From contig CAZWRK010000052.1 of assembly GCA_964635875.1 (NCBI GenBank), positions 1 through 31,454 on the forward strand: a stretch of 31,454 nucleotides of DNA, in the 5' to 3' direction. The stretch's first letter is position 1; the number at the start of each line of letters is the position of its first letter. The stretch is from CAZWRK01 sp964635875 (GTDB lineage: Bacteria > Pseudomonadota > Gammaproteobacteria > Burkholderiales > Aquaspirillaceae). A program made the translations under genes and the position numbers. The notes beneath the pieces were generated by a model, which was not told the origin of the DNA, ran no database searches, and saw only the letters and a list, made by a program, of their open reading frames with translations. This document shows positions 1-7,776 of the stretch, piece after piece.

Positions 1-2
1 TA

Positions 3-806
3 TTATCGTTCGCCGGGTTGTTTCAATTTGCTGTAATCCCGCTTGTGTCTAAGGCATTAGTCGTACCGTTTACGCCTGCCTTAAACCAGACTTATTGCAA
101 ATCATTGTCTATGCAGTCGCAAGATAGCCGTCGTGTAAACTTGCAGCTAGCCAAGTCATTGCGTGCGGTAGCCACGTTCGGCGTTAATACTGGTACTACC
201 GATGCCAATATGGCGGACAAGTCTCAGTACGACATAACAGGTTGCTTCTCGCCTGCTGGTAAGAAAGACGGACTAATATGGGTTGTTGGACCGCCTCCGT
301 GGTTGGCTAACGCAGTCGTTAATCCTTGGGCGCCGTCACGAACGTCATCGCTGCTCACTAATAAGATAAATAGCGCGATTACGCCTGTCGCAATAGATAA
401 GAATGTAGCTGTTAACCCTCCTAAGGTAATACGACAAGTTACTGACATACTTAATGGGTACGCGCATAACTTATACGCGCTAGAGTCATTGCGCGGGCGA
501 ATGCTTGGTGTGTCAGAAAAGCTGCGTTTTGACATAGCGCCAGGCTCGACGGTGGATATACTTGCCAACGGCGACCGGTTCTTGGTAGACGACGCACTAG
601 CCGATGCGCTTGTAGGCGTAGTCACTGGCGTGACTATTGCAATCAATGCCGATAAAAACCACGCATCGTCAAATTACCAGGTCGAGTTCTTCCGAACGAA
701 AGCCGAGAATAACGACGAAGCGTACACTGTAGAAAAGCACCCGCTCTACGATGCAGCTTTCCTTGGTGCGCCATTAGTCGATGAGTTAAGTTTTGGAGAC
801 TGCTAA
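3..806 (+). CDS. Unidentified structural-type protein, 5' truncated by window edge
   Basis: The frame is open to the left edge, so the true start lies outside the window. A TTG at 18 is the first possible start codon inside it but has no convincing ribosome binding site, and I do not use it. About 268 codons are visible, ending with TAA at 804-806. The protein is mixed alpha/beta-looking with a proline-rich stretch (GPPPW, NPWAPSR) near the middle and an acidic C-terminus. I recognise no family. Position directly upstream of a sigma-like gene and two baseplate genes, with an apparently tight junction to the next gene (the next ATG is at 808), suggests a virion or tail component. That is inference from context only. 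Confidence 0.6.
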   Translation, partial: LSFAGLFQFAVIPLVSKALVVPFTPALNQTYCKSLSMQSQDSRRVNLQLAKSLRAVATFGVNTGTTDANMADKSQYDITGCFSPAGKKDGLIWVVGPPPWLANAVVNPWAPSRTSSLLTNKINSAITPVAIDKNVAVNPPKVIRQVTDILNGYAHNLYALESLRGRMLGVSEKLRFDIAPGSTVDILANGDRFLVDDALADALVGVVTGVTIAINADKNHASSNYQVEFFRTKAENNDEAYTVEKHPLYDAAFLGAPLVDELSFGDC

Positions 807-807
807 C

Positions 808-1560
808 ATGGATGAGATTGAACTGCCAAAGCCGTATTCAAAACCACAACCGACTGCTCAGAAATTGGAGCCTGAGTTTCAGGAGCTTTATACGCAGTGG
901 TCGGCTCAGCCGCAAAACAAGGCTGTAACTGGCAAACTGCTGACAGCGCTAAACCCAACTATTGATAAAGCAATTCGAGCGCACGTTGGCGATCCGCACC
1001 CGCTAATAAAAAGCAAAGCACGCAACATAGTACTTAAGTCGCTACCTAAGTACGACCCGGCGCAAACACAGTTGAACACCTACATAACTAACCAGCTTTA
1101 TAGTCTGCGGCGAGTGAATCGTAAGCAAACGCAAATCATAAGTATTCCTGAACGAATGACGCAGGAGTATAGCAGACTGAATGCAGCTGAAGCTAACCTA
1201 CGGGACCAGCTAGGCCGCGAGCCTACGACTATTGAGTTGGCAGACAACGTCGGGCTGTCGCCTAAGCGTATTCAGAAGATTCGCAGCTTCAAGTATCCTG
1301 TGCCGGAAAGCCAGGCCGAGGCGCTGGGTCCAAACTTTAGTCCTGGTATTCAGTCTAAGAAAAGTCACTGGTTGGAAGTTATCTACCACGACTTGGACAA
1401 TACTGACCAGCAGATAATGGAATACTCGTTCGGCATGTTTGGTAAGCCTATGCTATCTAACCAGACCATAGCTACAAAACTTGGGCTCAGTCCTGGTGCT
1501 GTGTCGCAACGCAAAGCTAAGATACAAAAATACCTGGATGATGAGGTGGAGATATTCTAA
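808..1560 (+). CDS. Sigma-70-like RNA polymerase sigma factor
   Basis: A 250-residue protein that looks like a compact sigma-70 family factor, which would direct host RNA polymerase to viral promoters. Residues 83-110 resemble sigma region 2 (YDPAQTQLNTYITNQL, then a basic RRVNRKQ). Residues 113-160 match region 3: IPERM, a Leu/Glu-rich helix, LGREPTTIELADNVGLSP. Residues 198-242 fit a region 4 helix-turn-helix with LSNQTIATKLGLSPGAVSQ. I chose ATG 808 rather than the in-frame TTG at 793 because GGAG at 795-798 sits 9 bases upstream. Region 1 and the start of region 2 are short or diverged. It lies between structural-type genes, so it could be a late-gene regulator or a virion-associated sigma-like protein. 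Family call good; exact role inferred. Confidence 0.8.
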   Translation: MDEIELPKPYSKPQPTAQKLEPEFQELYTQWSAQPQNKAVTGKLLTALNPTIDKAIRAHVGDPHPLIKSKARNIVLKSLPKYDPAQTQLNTYITNQLYSLRRVNRKQTQIISIPERMTQEYSRLNAAEANLRDQLGREPTTIELADNVGLSPKRIQKIRSFKYPVPESQAEALGPNFSPGIQSKKSHWLEVIYHDLDNTDQQIMEYSFGMFGKPMLSNQTIATKLGLSPGAVSQRKAKIQKYLDDEVEIF

Positions 1561-2006
1561 TGACAGCAACGAAGTCAATAGCTGCTCCATCCAACGTGTT
1601 ATTTGCGCAGGCAGAAGCTCTCAAAAGATATATGGCTGCCGCGAGCCAGATAGTTGTAGCAGCGGAGTATCAGCCAGAACTGCTTGGATGGTCGGGTGAC
1701 GTATACGATTTGTCCGGCATGAGCGAGTGTTTTAGCCGTAACGAGCTAGACGAGGTTGTAGACCAGGTTACTCGCGCTGAAAACAGCGGTAATGCCTGCG
1801 ACTTGAACCTCAGCGTACTACAAGGCTCGTTACTGGCCTGTATGGAACGAGCTTTTCGTACTAGAAACTCATCATTAGTTCGTAGACGCATACATACCGC
1901 TGGCGTGCAAGCTGGCCACGGCAGCGATGCTGGGGTGTGGACGCGCGGACTAGAATCATACGTTAACGGTATAAAGAAACTCGGTAGTAAACCTGGGGCA
2001 ACCTAA
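1560..2006 (+). CDS. Unidentified protein upstream of baseplate genes
   Basis: A 148-residue protein whose ATG overlaps the TAA of the sigma-like gene by one base, and whose own TAA overlaps the next ATG by one base, so the three are almost certainly translated from one message. The N-terminus is Ala-rich and probably helical, the middle contains an acidic segment (NELDEVVDQ), and the C-terminal third is basic with RRRIHTAG and a Gly-rich stretch. I see no signal peptide, membrane segment or known motif. The translational coupling suggests a small tail or baseplate accessory protein or a chaperone, but nothing in the sequence shows this. Confidence 0.65.
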   Translation: MTATKSIAAPSNVLFAQAEALKRYMAAASQIVVAAEYQPELLGWSGDVYDLSGMSECFSRNELDEVVDQVTRAENSGNACDLNLSVLQGSLLACMERAFRTRNSSLVRRRIHTAGVQAGHGSDAGVWTRGLESYVNGIKKLGSKPGAT

Positions 2007-2458
2007 TGAGCTATGTCGATTACATAGGTCGTACCGTCGATATAGCTCTAATGAGCGGCGATTTAAGCCGGTACGTACCTCAGACACTTAGTATAAAAGA
2101 TGGGCTAGCTATTACTGGCATTCGTAAGCTAGCCCAACGGTTCATAATGCGGCTGCTTACTACTAAAGGCAGTATCGTTTATGACCAGTCATTCGGCAGC
2201 GAGTTTATGTCTACTTTGCGATCTGGGCAGCTTAGAACAGATTACGACGTTAGAGCTATCTTCTCAGCGGCTGTAGCGGATATAGAAACTCAACTACTGG
2301 CGGAAGAAACAGAAAACACGCCGCTAGATGAGCAATTCAAAAGTGCGGAGCTAGTTAGAGTAACTCTCGGTTCCGACAAGATTAGCATATTAGTCGAACT
2401 GATAAGTCAGGCCGACAACGATTACAAGATAATTGTTCCTATTAAGGGCATAGTGTAA
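2006..2458 (+). CDS. Baseplate wedge protein, gp25/GPW-like
   Basis: A 150-residue protein of typical size for the T4 gp25 / P2 gpW / Mu gp46 baseplate wedge family, in which the protein joins the baseplate wedge and starts sheath assembly in contractile tails. The recognisable core is residues 35-72: a helix with LAQRFIMRLLTTKG, then YDQSFGSEFMSTLR, corresponding to the family pattern of an arginine-rich helix, 'pG...dp.yG' and a following helix. The C-terminal half is beta-rich, ending in IIVPIKGIV. Its ATG overlaps the previous stop, and its TAA overlaps the start of a gpJ-like gene. The gp25 then gpJ order is classic for myoviruses and contractile injection systems, which supports the call. 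Confidence 0.8.
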   Translation: MSYVDYIGRTVDIALMSGDLSRYVPQTLSIKDGLAITGIRKLAQRFIMRLLTTKGSIVYDQSFGSEFMSTLRSGQLRTDYDVRAIFSAAVADIETQLLAEETENTPLDEQFKSAELVRVTLGSDKISILVELISQADNDYKIIVPIKGIV

Positions 2459-4110
2459 TGGCTAAGGTAACCGACGTAGACGAACTAAGCCAAGAAGCAG
2501 TAGACCAGTCGCTCAGCCTAATACAGGCTATGCTCCAGGAACAACACCCTGAGCTTGATGTTGCAGCCAGCGGCCTAGTTGGCTTGCTGTTGCGACCAGG
2601 AGCCGAGTTGGCTGCTGCGGCACAGGAAGACTTCAATCGCTATCTTAGATCAAGTTCGTTAAAGCAGATACTTGCTGATCCTATAAACGCTGATACAGAG
2701 ATGGTTGATATAGTAATGTCCAACTATGGGCTAACTAGACAACCTGGCTCGCTAGCGTCAGGCAAGATAGCTATTGTTGTATCCAAGAAAATTACAACAA
2801 CTGTACCGGCAGGCTCTGTGTTTGTTGGCGGTACTAGCGAGTTTCGCACTGAAGTGTCGTACTCAGCTAAAACATCGTCAGTTAATGTGGATTCCGATAC
2901 CGACAGCGTATTAGTTGCGTTAAGCGACGGCAACTTTAAGTTCACTATTCCCGTGGTAGCATTACAAGTTGGCTCTGCGTCCTTGTTAAAGCAAGGTACG
3001 CTGCTAACAACGACGGCGCCGATACCTAACGTCGTGCGTATTTATGCTGACGAAGACTTTATTGACGGCGTAGACGAGGAATCTAACTCGCAGCTAATTG
3101 CGAGACAGGCCGAAGGCATAGCCGCTAAGACGGTTTGCAACCGTATTAACTGTGCTGCGCTACTGCGTGACGTATCTAGCAATTATGTAGCCCTGTCCAT
3201 CATCGGCGCTGGCGATAAAGAACTGCTGCGCGATAAGCACAGTATCTTTCCTGGTTCTTTTGGCGGTAGAAGCGATTGGTACTTCCGAGACGCAGCAGAT
3301 ATAGCCGTTACCCAACTAGAACTAGAATGCGTACTCCACGAAAAAACTAGCGATGGTTACGGCATATGGCAATGCGATATTGACCGCGACACTGCTCCCG
3401 GGTTTTACGATGTTTCTCGCGTAGTTCCGGCGGATACAGCAGAGTACGAGGGTAGTCTGACAGTAACCGAAGATATACGTGGGTTTAATACTCAGTATAG
3501 CGACGGCGAGTTGTTGCCGGATATAGAGACAGCCGTGGAGGCAGTATTTAGTCGTTACCAAACCGCCGTAATTCGCTTCAAAGACACAACGACGCTCACT
3601 GCCGGTTTAACTGTCGCCGAAAGCACAAAGTCTTTCCTAGTGAGCTTACGAGTATCTCCGAAAATCGCAGAGGTACAAACTGCCGTCAGTAATCGTGGTA
3701 CGCGGTTTCTGTTTGGCGACGTATTAGTGAAAGCCCCGATACCGTGTTTTGTTAGCATTTCGTTTTCGCTGCTTGGTCGACCTAGTGCAGAATTACCGAA
3801 TGTAGACGCAATTAAAACGGCTATTGTTAATTACGTAAATGGCTTATCGTTTACGGGGCATTTATTTGCGTCAGACATTACTCGAATTATTCACTCGTAT
3901 TTACCTAGCGGCGTGTCAGTAAGCGCCATAGATATGCTGGGTAAATTGTTAAAACCAAACGGCGAGACACAAACTTTGCATAGCCGAGAGGTCTTGGAAA
4001 TTCCCGATGATTCGGTTAATATGGTGTCAGCTAGAACGGTGGGTTTTGTAACGTACAAAGACCTCGTTTTGGTATCTGCCGGTGCTATTAATGTGCCGGA
4101 AATAATTTAG
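2458..4110 (+). CDS. Baseplate protein J-like (gp47/gp6-type wedge)
   Basis: A 550-residue protein matching the baseplate J-like family (Mu gp47, P2 gpJ, T4 gp6), which forms the wedge ring around the tail hub. Residues about 15-75 hold the usual helical start, with a 'P.ldv..sg.vg.LL..pga.l' pattern. Residues about 80-150 hold the hallmark beta domain, with QPGSLASGKIAIVVSKK, 'tvPaGsvFvgg...F.t'. The C-terminal part has the expected 'l...i...iNg..f.g.l..sdi...i....p.gv' segment (VNYVNGLSFTGHLFASDI). Its length is at the upper end for the family. The ATG overlaps the gp25-like stop by one base. This is the firmest tail gene in the window and points to a contractile tail. Confidence 0.85.
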   Translation: MAKVTDVDELSQEAVDQSLSLIQAMLQEQHPELDVAASGLVGLLLRPGAELAAAAQEDFNRYLRSSSLKQILADPINADTEMVDIVMSNYGLTRQPGSLASGKIAIVVSKKITTTVPAGSVFVGGTSEFRTEVSYSAKTSSVNVDSDTDSVLVALSDGNFKFTIPVVALQVGSASLLKQGTLLTTTAPIPNVVRIYADEDFIDGVDEESNSQLIARQAEGIAAKTVCNRINCAALLRDVSSNYVALSIIGAGDKELLRDKHSIFPGSFGGRSDWYFRDAADIAVTQLELECVLHEKTSDGYGIWQCDIDRDTAPGFYDVSRVVPADTAEYEGSLTVTEDIRGFNTQYSDGELLPDIETAVEAVFSRYQTAVIRFKDTTTLTAGLTVAESTKSFLVSLRVSPKIAEVQTAVSNRGTRFLFGDVLVKAPIPCFVSISFSLLGRPSAELPNVDAIKTAIVNYVNGLSFTGHLFASDITRIIHSYLPSGVSVSAIDMLGKLLKPNGETQTLHSREVLEIPDDSVNMVSARTVGFVTYKDLVLVSAGAINVPEII

Positions 4111-4120
4111 GAGTTTGAGT

Positions 4121-4567
4121 ATGAACTATCCTACTGGTATTGTGGCACTTCCGAGCGTCAAAGCTTTGTATGACATGGTCACGGGGGCCAGTCCGAAAAA
4201 TATCCAACTTGCGCTGAAGCATGGTTGGATTCTGCAAGGCTACCTGCAAGGTGTTATTGCTGGAGAACCTTCGGAAGTTATTACGCAATCCGTAGACGGC
4301 AATGATCTGAAGATTGAGTCTGGAATGACCGACGAGGCGGGTGTTGTCGCCCTCGGAAAACTGAAGGATCGGCTGGAGCTAGAAGCCAGCGGAGACTTAG
4401 TTGTTCCTGCGAGCATTAGCGGATTCGTACTTGAGTACGGACTGAAGCTATTGCTACCGACTATTCAGCGATGGCTGCTCGAATGGCTGACCGATGGTGG
4501 TCTTGATAACTTTGTTGATGCAATCGTGCCGAAAATCAAGAACCTTGTCTCGGGCAACTCTGAATAA
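4121..4567 (+). CDS. Unidentified 148-residue protein
   Basis: I take ATG 4121 as the start because GGAG at 4110-4113 lies 7 bases upstream; the in-frame TTG at 4115 would be too close. The protein has a possible amphipathic C-terminal helix region (LEYGLKLLLPTIQRWLLEWL) followed by DNFVDAIVPKIKNLV, with no clear signal peptide. Family not recognised. Leucine codon choice differs from the preceding baseplate genes: by hand count CTG is 9 of 22 and CTA+TTA only 4 of 22, whereas the gp25-like gene has CTA+TTA at 8 of 16. It sits between the gpJ-like gene and a strong hairpin, so it may end a transcription or processing unit. A role in tail assembly or membrane contact would be a guess. Confidence 0.65.
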   Translation: MNYPTGIVALPSVKALYDMVTGASPKNIQLALKHGWILQGYLQGVIAGEPSEVITQSVDGNDLKIESGMTDEAGVVALGKLKDRLELEASGDLVVPASISGFVLEYGLKLLLPTIQRWLLEWLTDGGLDNFVDAIVPKIKNLVSGNSE

Positions 4568-4576
4568 TTGAGATTT

Positions 4577-4628
4577 GGCCGGGCCGGGTTGTGCCTTCAA
4601 ATCGCCGGACGAGCAACTCGGTTCGGCC
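4577..4628 (+). promoter_or_regulatory. Long RNA-type hairpin before the protease gene
   Basis: Arms 4577-4594 and 4611-4628 can pair over 18 positions around a 16-base loop. Thirteen are Watson-Crick pairs, four are G-U wobbles and one is a mismatch (4593/4612). The wobbles form only in RNA copied from the + strand, since the complementary strand would have C/A clashes. It fills most of the 68-base gap between the stop at 4567 and the ATG at 4636. It is followed by TTAAATT rather than a real T-run, so it is a poor intrinsic terminator. It could be a transcript-end or processing structure, a pause site, or a control of translation of the protease, whose ATG is 7 bases downstream and has no clear Shine-Dalgarno. 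Confidence 0.6.
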
Positions 4629-4635
4629 TTAAATT

Positions 4636-5547
4636 ATGAGTAAATTCCGACTGGTGCCGTACACGCTTGGCGAGATTGCTGTCCTGCCTAGCTCCATAAT
4701 GTCCGACATAATAGATTGGGGCTTACATGCTACAGGAATACCTAGCATGTGGCCGCATACCGAGGGCGAAGGAGTACTAGTCGGGATTTGCGATACAGGC
4801 CGTCCAAACCACGTTGATTTGGAAGGAGCTATACAATGCTCCAAGCGTTTTATCTCAACCACAGTTGATGACAAAGTCGGACACAGTACCCATGTAAGTG
4901 GAATAATCGCCGCCGAGAGAAATGGCTGCGGTATAATTGGCGTAGCCCCTAAAGCAAAACTCTGCATTGCTAAGACAATAGCAGATGATAGTACAGGATC
5001 GGCAGCCAGTACTGTTAAGGGCATCGACTACTGCGTTGAACAAGGCTGTGATATCATTTCGCTGTCCCTTGCGAGTGAGAATCACCCAAAAATACGACAA
5101 GCAATACTTAATGCCGTCAAGCAAGGCATTCTTGTAGTTTGCGCTGCCGGTAACACCGGTAAGTTGTCCAAAGACTCTGTAACATGGCCCGCCAAGATGG
5201 AAGAAGTCATCGCGGTTGGCAGCTGCAACGAGAAAGGTCAAATATCAAGATTCTCGGCTAGAGGGCCTGGTCTTGACTTCGTGTTTCCTGGCGAAGACAT
5301 ATTAAGCTGCTGGCTAAATAACAACTACCGCAGATCGAGTGGTACGTCGATGGCGACACCATTCTGTTCAGCGGTACTTGCGTTGTTGCTATCGTATCAA
5401 CGACAAAACGGCGTTGATCTTGTCAGCACCAAAGAGAAAGCTATGGACACCCTTAAAAGCTATACAAAAGATTTAGGGGAGCACGGAAGAGACACTGATA
5501 GCGGCTGGGGCATTGTCGACCTACGTGGTTTTAGCAGCGGTTTATAG
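4636..5547 (+). CDS. Subtilisin-like (S8) serine protease
   Basis: A 303-residue subtilase domain with the full catalytic set: Asp53 in ICDTG, His83 in GHSTHVSG (the usual HGTH glycine is serine here), oxyanion Asn173 in AAGNTG, and Ser238 in SGTSMATP. There is no signal peptide and no long propeptide; only about 45 residues precede the catalytic core, so it probably acts inside the cell or as part of a particle. ATG 4636 is the only sensible start, yet it has no recognisable ribosome binding site and follows a long hairpin. Phage subtilases are far less common than the usual prohead proteases. Possible jobs are maturation of tail or fibre proteins or attack on the host surface. Protease call strong, role unknown. 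Confidence 0.92.
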   Translation: MSKFRLVPYTLGEIAVLPSSIMSDIIDWGLHATGIPSMWPHTEGEGVLVGICDTGRPNHVDLEGAIQCSKRFISTTVDDKVGHSTHVSGIIAAERNGCGIIGVAPKAKLCIAKTIADDSTGSAASTVKGIDYCVEQGCDIISLSLASENHPKIRQAILNAVKQGILVVCAAGNTGKLSKDSVTWPAKMEEVIAVGSCNEKGQISRFSARGPGLDFVFPGEDILSCWLNNNYRRSSGTSMATPFCSAVLALLLSYQRQNGVDLVSTKEKAMDTLKSYTKDLGEHGRDTDSGWGIVDLRGFSSGL

Positions 5548-5557
5548 GAGAGGTAGT

Positions 5558-6271
5558 GTGTCTTTGCAAAACATAGTGCTTATTGGCTTGTCGATTGGCG
5601 GCTATAAGCTAGCTTCGTATGTGGTAGCCAATCGAGCGGTGATCGCCGCTAAAGTAAAAGCATGGCTAGATAAAATGGCTGTGCAGAATCAACCAACTGC
5701 AACTAATCCGCTGTTTGGCGGTGGTTACAACGCGCCACCGTCTGCACCTGCTACTGGCGGCTTGTTGAGCACAGTTCTCAAAAATCCGCTACTCACCGCC
5801 GCCTTAGCTGTAGCGGTAACGATTGGCGCAACTAAGGTTGATTTCAAACAACTAGCTGGCAAGCTGTCTTCGCTAACGACAGGTACGGCCAAAGTAGTTG
5901 TAGCCGAACCGTCGGCAGCCGATAAGACGGCAGTTCAGCCTTTGCTGGACGTAGTGCGTGGTAAGCCAGGTGCCAGCGGTCTAAGTGCGCTATACGTCGC
6001 TGCGGCAGACATTCTGGAACGCGACACCGAGAATAAAATCTCTACGTCCGGCCAGCTTACTAGCTGGTTAGCTGATGCTGGCACGCTAGCGTACGTCAAT
6101 ACTGATTACGCCGGTAAGTTTCCAGGGCTAGAAAACGCAATGGAGACGGTGATAATTGGTACGCTAAAAGATGCTAGTACCACTGGCGACGAAGATATTG
6201 CCTTGACGCCGGAAAAGAAGAGCAAACTAATTGCCGTCTTGAAGGCATGTGCCTGGGCCTGCCAACAGTAG
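5558..6271 (+). CDS. Unidentified protein with two hydrophobic segments
   Basis: I choose GTG 5558 because GGAG at 5547-5550 lies 7 bases upstream and the gene then begins just after the protease stop; upstream TTG 5513 would run back inside the protease. The 237-residue product has an N-terminal hydrophobic helix (residues 5-25, IVLIGLSIGGYKLASYVVA), a proline/glycine-rich stretch with NPLFGGGYNAPPSAP at about 49-63, a second hydrophobic helix at about 67-92 (LLTAALAVAVTIGAT), and an Ala-rich, mainly helical C-terminal domain ending in ACAWACQQ. It could be membrane-bound with both ends on one side, such as a holin-like or virion membrane-contact protein, but no family is recognised. It lies between two protease genes. 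Confidence 0.65.
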   Translation: MSLQNIVLIGLSIGGYKLASYVVANRAVIAAKVKAWLDKMAVQNQPTATNPLFGGGYNAPPSAPATGGLLSTVLKNPLLTAALAVAVTIGATKVDFKQLAGKLSSLTTGTAKVVVAEPSAADKTAVQPLLDVVRGKPGASGLSALYVAAADILERDTENKISTSGQLTSWLADAGTLAYVNTDYAGKFPGLENAMETVIIGTLKDASTTGDEDIALTPEKKSKLIAVLKACAWACQQ

Positions 6272-6280
6272 AGGTGCTAA

Positions 6281-7342
6281 ATGGCTCGTGAGTTTCTAAA
6301 AGGCACGCAGCGCTGGCCGGAAGGGCAAGTTGTTGCGGCTAGTGGTATCCGCGATATGTATGAACGCGGATACGCCGGTGTGTGGAAAGATCGAGAAGCA
6401 GAAGAACGATTGGTGTCGGCTATACGAGCTAGAAATGGCTACGCCGACGCGGACGATGCCTGCCATGCGTTTAACCTAGCAGAAACCGGTAAGGGTAAGC
6501 TGGTTGTTCCCTTTCGGCATGTCGAGAAGATTTACCCAGGGGCATTTCCGGGTGCTTCGCAACAGCGTGGCGACTGCGTATCGCACGACGGTAAAAATGC
6601 AGCACTGATTTTACTGTGTTCTGAGATTGTGGCGAAACGACCCGATCCAGTGACCGGCAGAGTTGAAGGCGCACCAGTTGTCGGGCCTGTCGGTATAAAG
6701 AATGGCGTACTGTCGTCCGAGAGTTTGTACTGGTGTCGCGGTTACGACGGTGACGGTTGGTCTTGTGCTTCGTGCGCCGAAGTCATGCTTGAGAAGCTGG
6801 GTTGCGCCTGGCCTCGTGTTAAGTATGACAGCTTAGACCCACCGGTAGTCTTGACCGAATACTCTGGCCGTTTGGCTGGCTTGTACGGTCGTAGAAGTCC
6901 GCCGCAGTCGTACTTCGAGCACGGTAGCCAGCACTTTATACGTCAAGCCGCTGTTGTGCGTAGCTTTGAAGCTATTCGCGATATGCTTTACAACGGTTAC
7001 GGCGTATCCAGTTGCGGTAGCGAAGGTTTTAGCTCGTCGAGAGACGAGAACGGTGTTTCAGCGCGTAGAGGTTCGTGGGCTCACGCTATGAGCGTGATTG
7101 GTGCCGATGATCGCCAGATAATTATCGACATCTATGGCGAACCACTGCTGCTGATTATGAACTCCTGGGGTATTTGGAATAGCGGCCCGCGCAAGATACG
7201 CGGCACTAACATCAATATTCCCGAAGGCGCTTTCTGGGCTCGTTGGAGTTCTGTGAAAAACAGATACTTCACCGCGTTGTCTAATCTGGATGGTTGGCCT
7301 GCTCGTAAGCTAGACAGATTTTGGACTGGAGTTCTAGGGTAA
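6281..7342 (+). CDS. Papain-like (C1-type) cysteine protease homologue
   Basis: A 353-residue protein with the spaced signature of a papain-fold peptidase: Gln95 and Cys99 in QQRGDCVSHDGKNAA, His268 in GSWAHAMSVIG, and Asn294 in MNSWG, all in the correct order. The oxyanion Gln is four residues before the Cys, where papain has six (QGSCGSCW), and the catalytic helix reads CVSHDG instead of CWAF, so it is a diverged member. There is no signal peptide. About 80 residues precede the core and could act as an inhibitory or targeting part. ATG 6281 has AGAGGTG just upstream. Two unrelated proteases two genes apart suggest a processing step in particle assembly or delivery with the tail. Activity is inferred from motifs. 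Confidence 0.75.
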   Translation: MAREFLKGTQRWPEGQVVAASGIRDMYERGYAGVWKDREAEERLVSAIRARNGYADADDACHAFNLAETGKGKLVVPFRHVEKIYPGAFPGASQQRGDCVSHDGKNAALILLCSEIVAKRPDPVTGRVEGAPVVGPVGIKNGVLSSESLYWCRGYDGDGWSCASCAEVMLEKLGCAWPRVKYDSLDPPVVLTEYSGRLAGLYGRRSPPQSYFEHGSQHFIRQAAVVRSFEAIRDMLYNGYGVSSCGSEGFSSSRDENGVSARRGSWAHAMSVIGADDRQIIIDIYGEPLLLIMNSWGIWNSGPRKIRGTNINIPEGAFWARWSSVKNRYFTALSNLDGWPARKLDRFWTGVLG

Positions 7343-7776
7343 TGAAGATCAAAAGCATCTTGCTACTGTTGTTGTGCCTCGTAGCCGTTGGCTGCGAGGC
7401 TAACGCCGTGGCGTCAAAAGCCGATCCGGTATTAGTGGCAAAACTAGCCGCTGCTGCCGGTTTAACCACCGGTGAAAAGTCAGAGCTACCGCCAGAGCAA
7501 AAAGTCGGCGATGTTTGCTTTTACTGCAAAGGTAAAGGCAAAGTATCTGACGGCACCGTGACACCAAAAATGTGCATACCGTGCAAAGGCACCGGTAAAG
7601 TGCAACCGCCAGACGACGAGCCTAGTGAGCCAGATGACGAAGAGGAATCTGGTGACGCTGTCGATCAGCCGGTGCTAACACAGAAAGACTTGACTGGCGA
7701 CTGCGAAGACGGCTCGTGCGAAATTAACGACGAGTATAGTCGCCCATACCGTAGACGTTTATTTAGGAGGTGGTAA
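7342..7776 (+). CDS. Lipoprotein with two DnaJ-type CXXCXGXG zinc motifs
   Basis: The start is ATG 7342, overlapping the previous TAA by one base; GGAG at 7328-7331 lies upstream. The N-terminus is a clear lipoprotein signal: MKIKS, a leucine-rich core, then VAVGC with Cys18 as the lipidated residue. The mature part has two DnaJ-like motifs, CFYCKGKG and CIPCKGTG, spaced as a hairpin that would bind one zinc ion, then an acidic Asp/Glu/Pro stretch, a CEDGSC pair, and a strongly basic tail (RPYRRRLFRRW). A virus-encoded lipoprotein could act in superinfection exclusion, outer-membrane disruption (spanin-like) or receptor masking. The zinc motifs argue against a simple spanin. The 144-residue product is the first of four consecutive small genes, three of which are exported. 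Confidence 0.75.
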   Translation: MKIKSILLLLLCLVAVGCEANAVASKADPVLVAKLAAAAGLTTGEKSELPPEQKVGDVCFYCKGKGKVSDGTVTPKMCIPCKGTGKVQPPDDEPSEPDDEEESGDAVDQPVLTQKDLTGDCEDGSCEINDEYSRPYRRRLFRRW

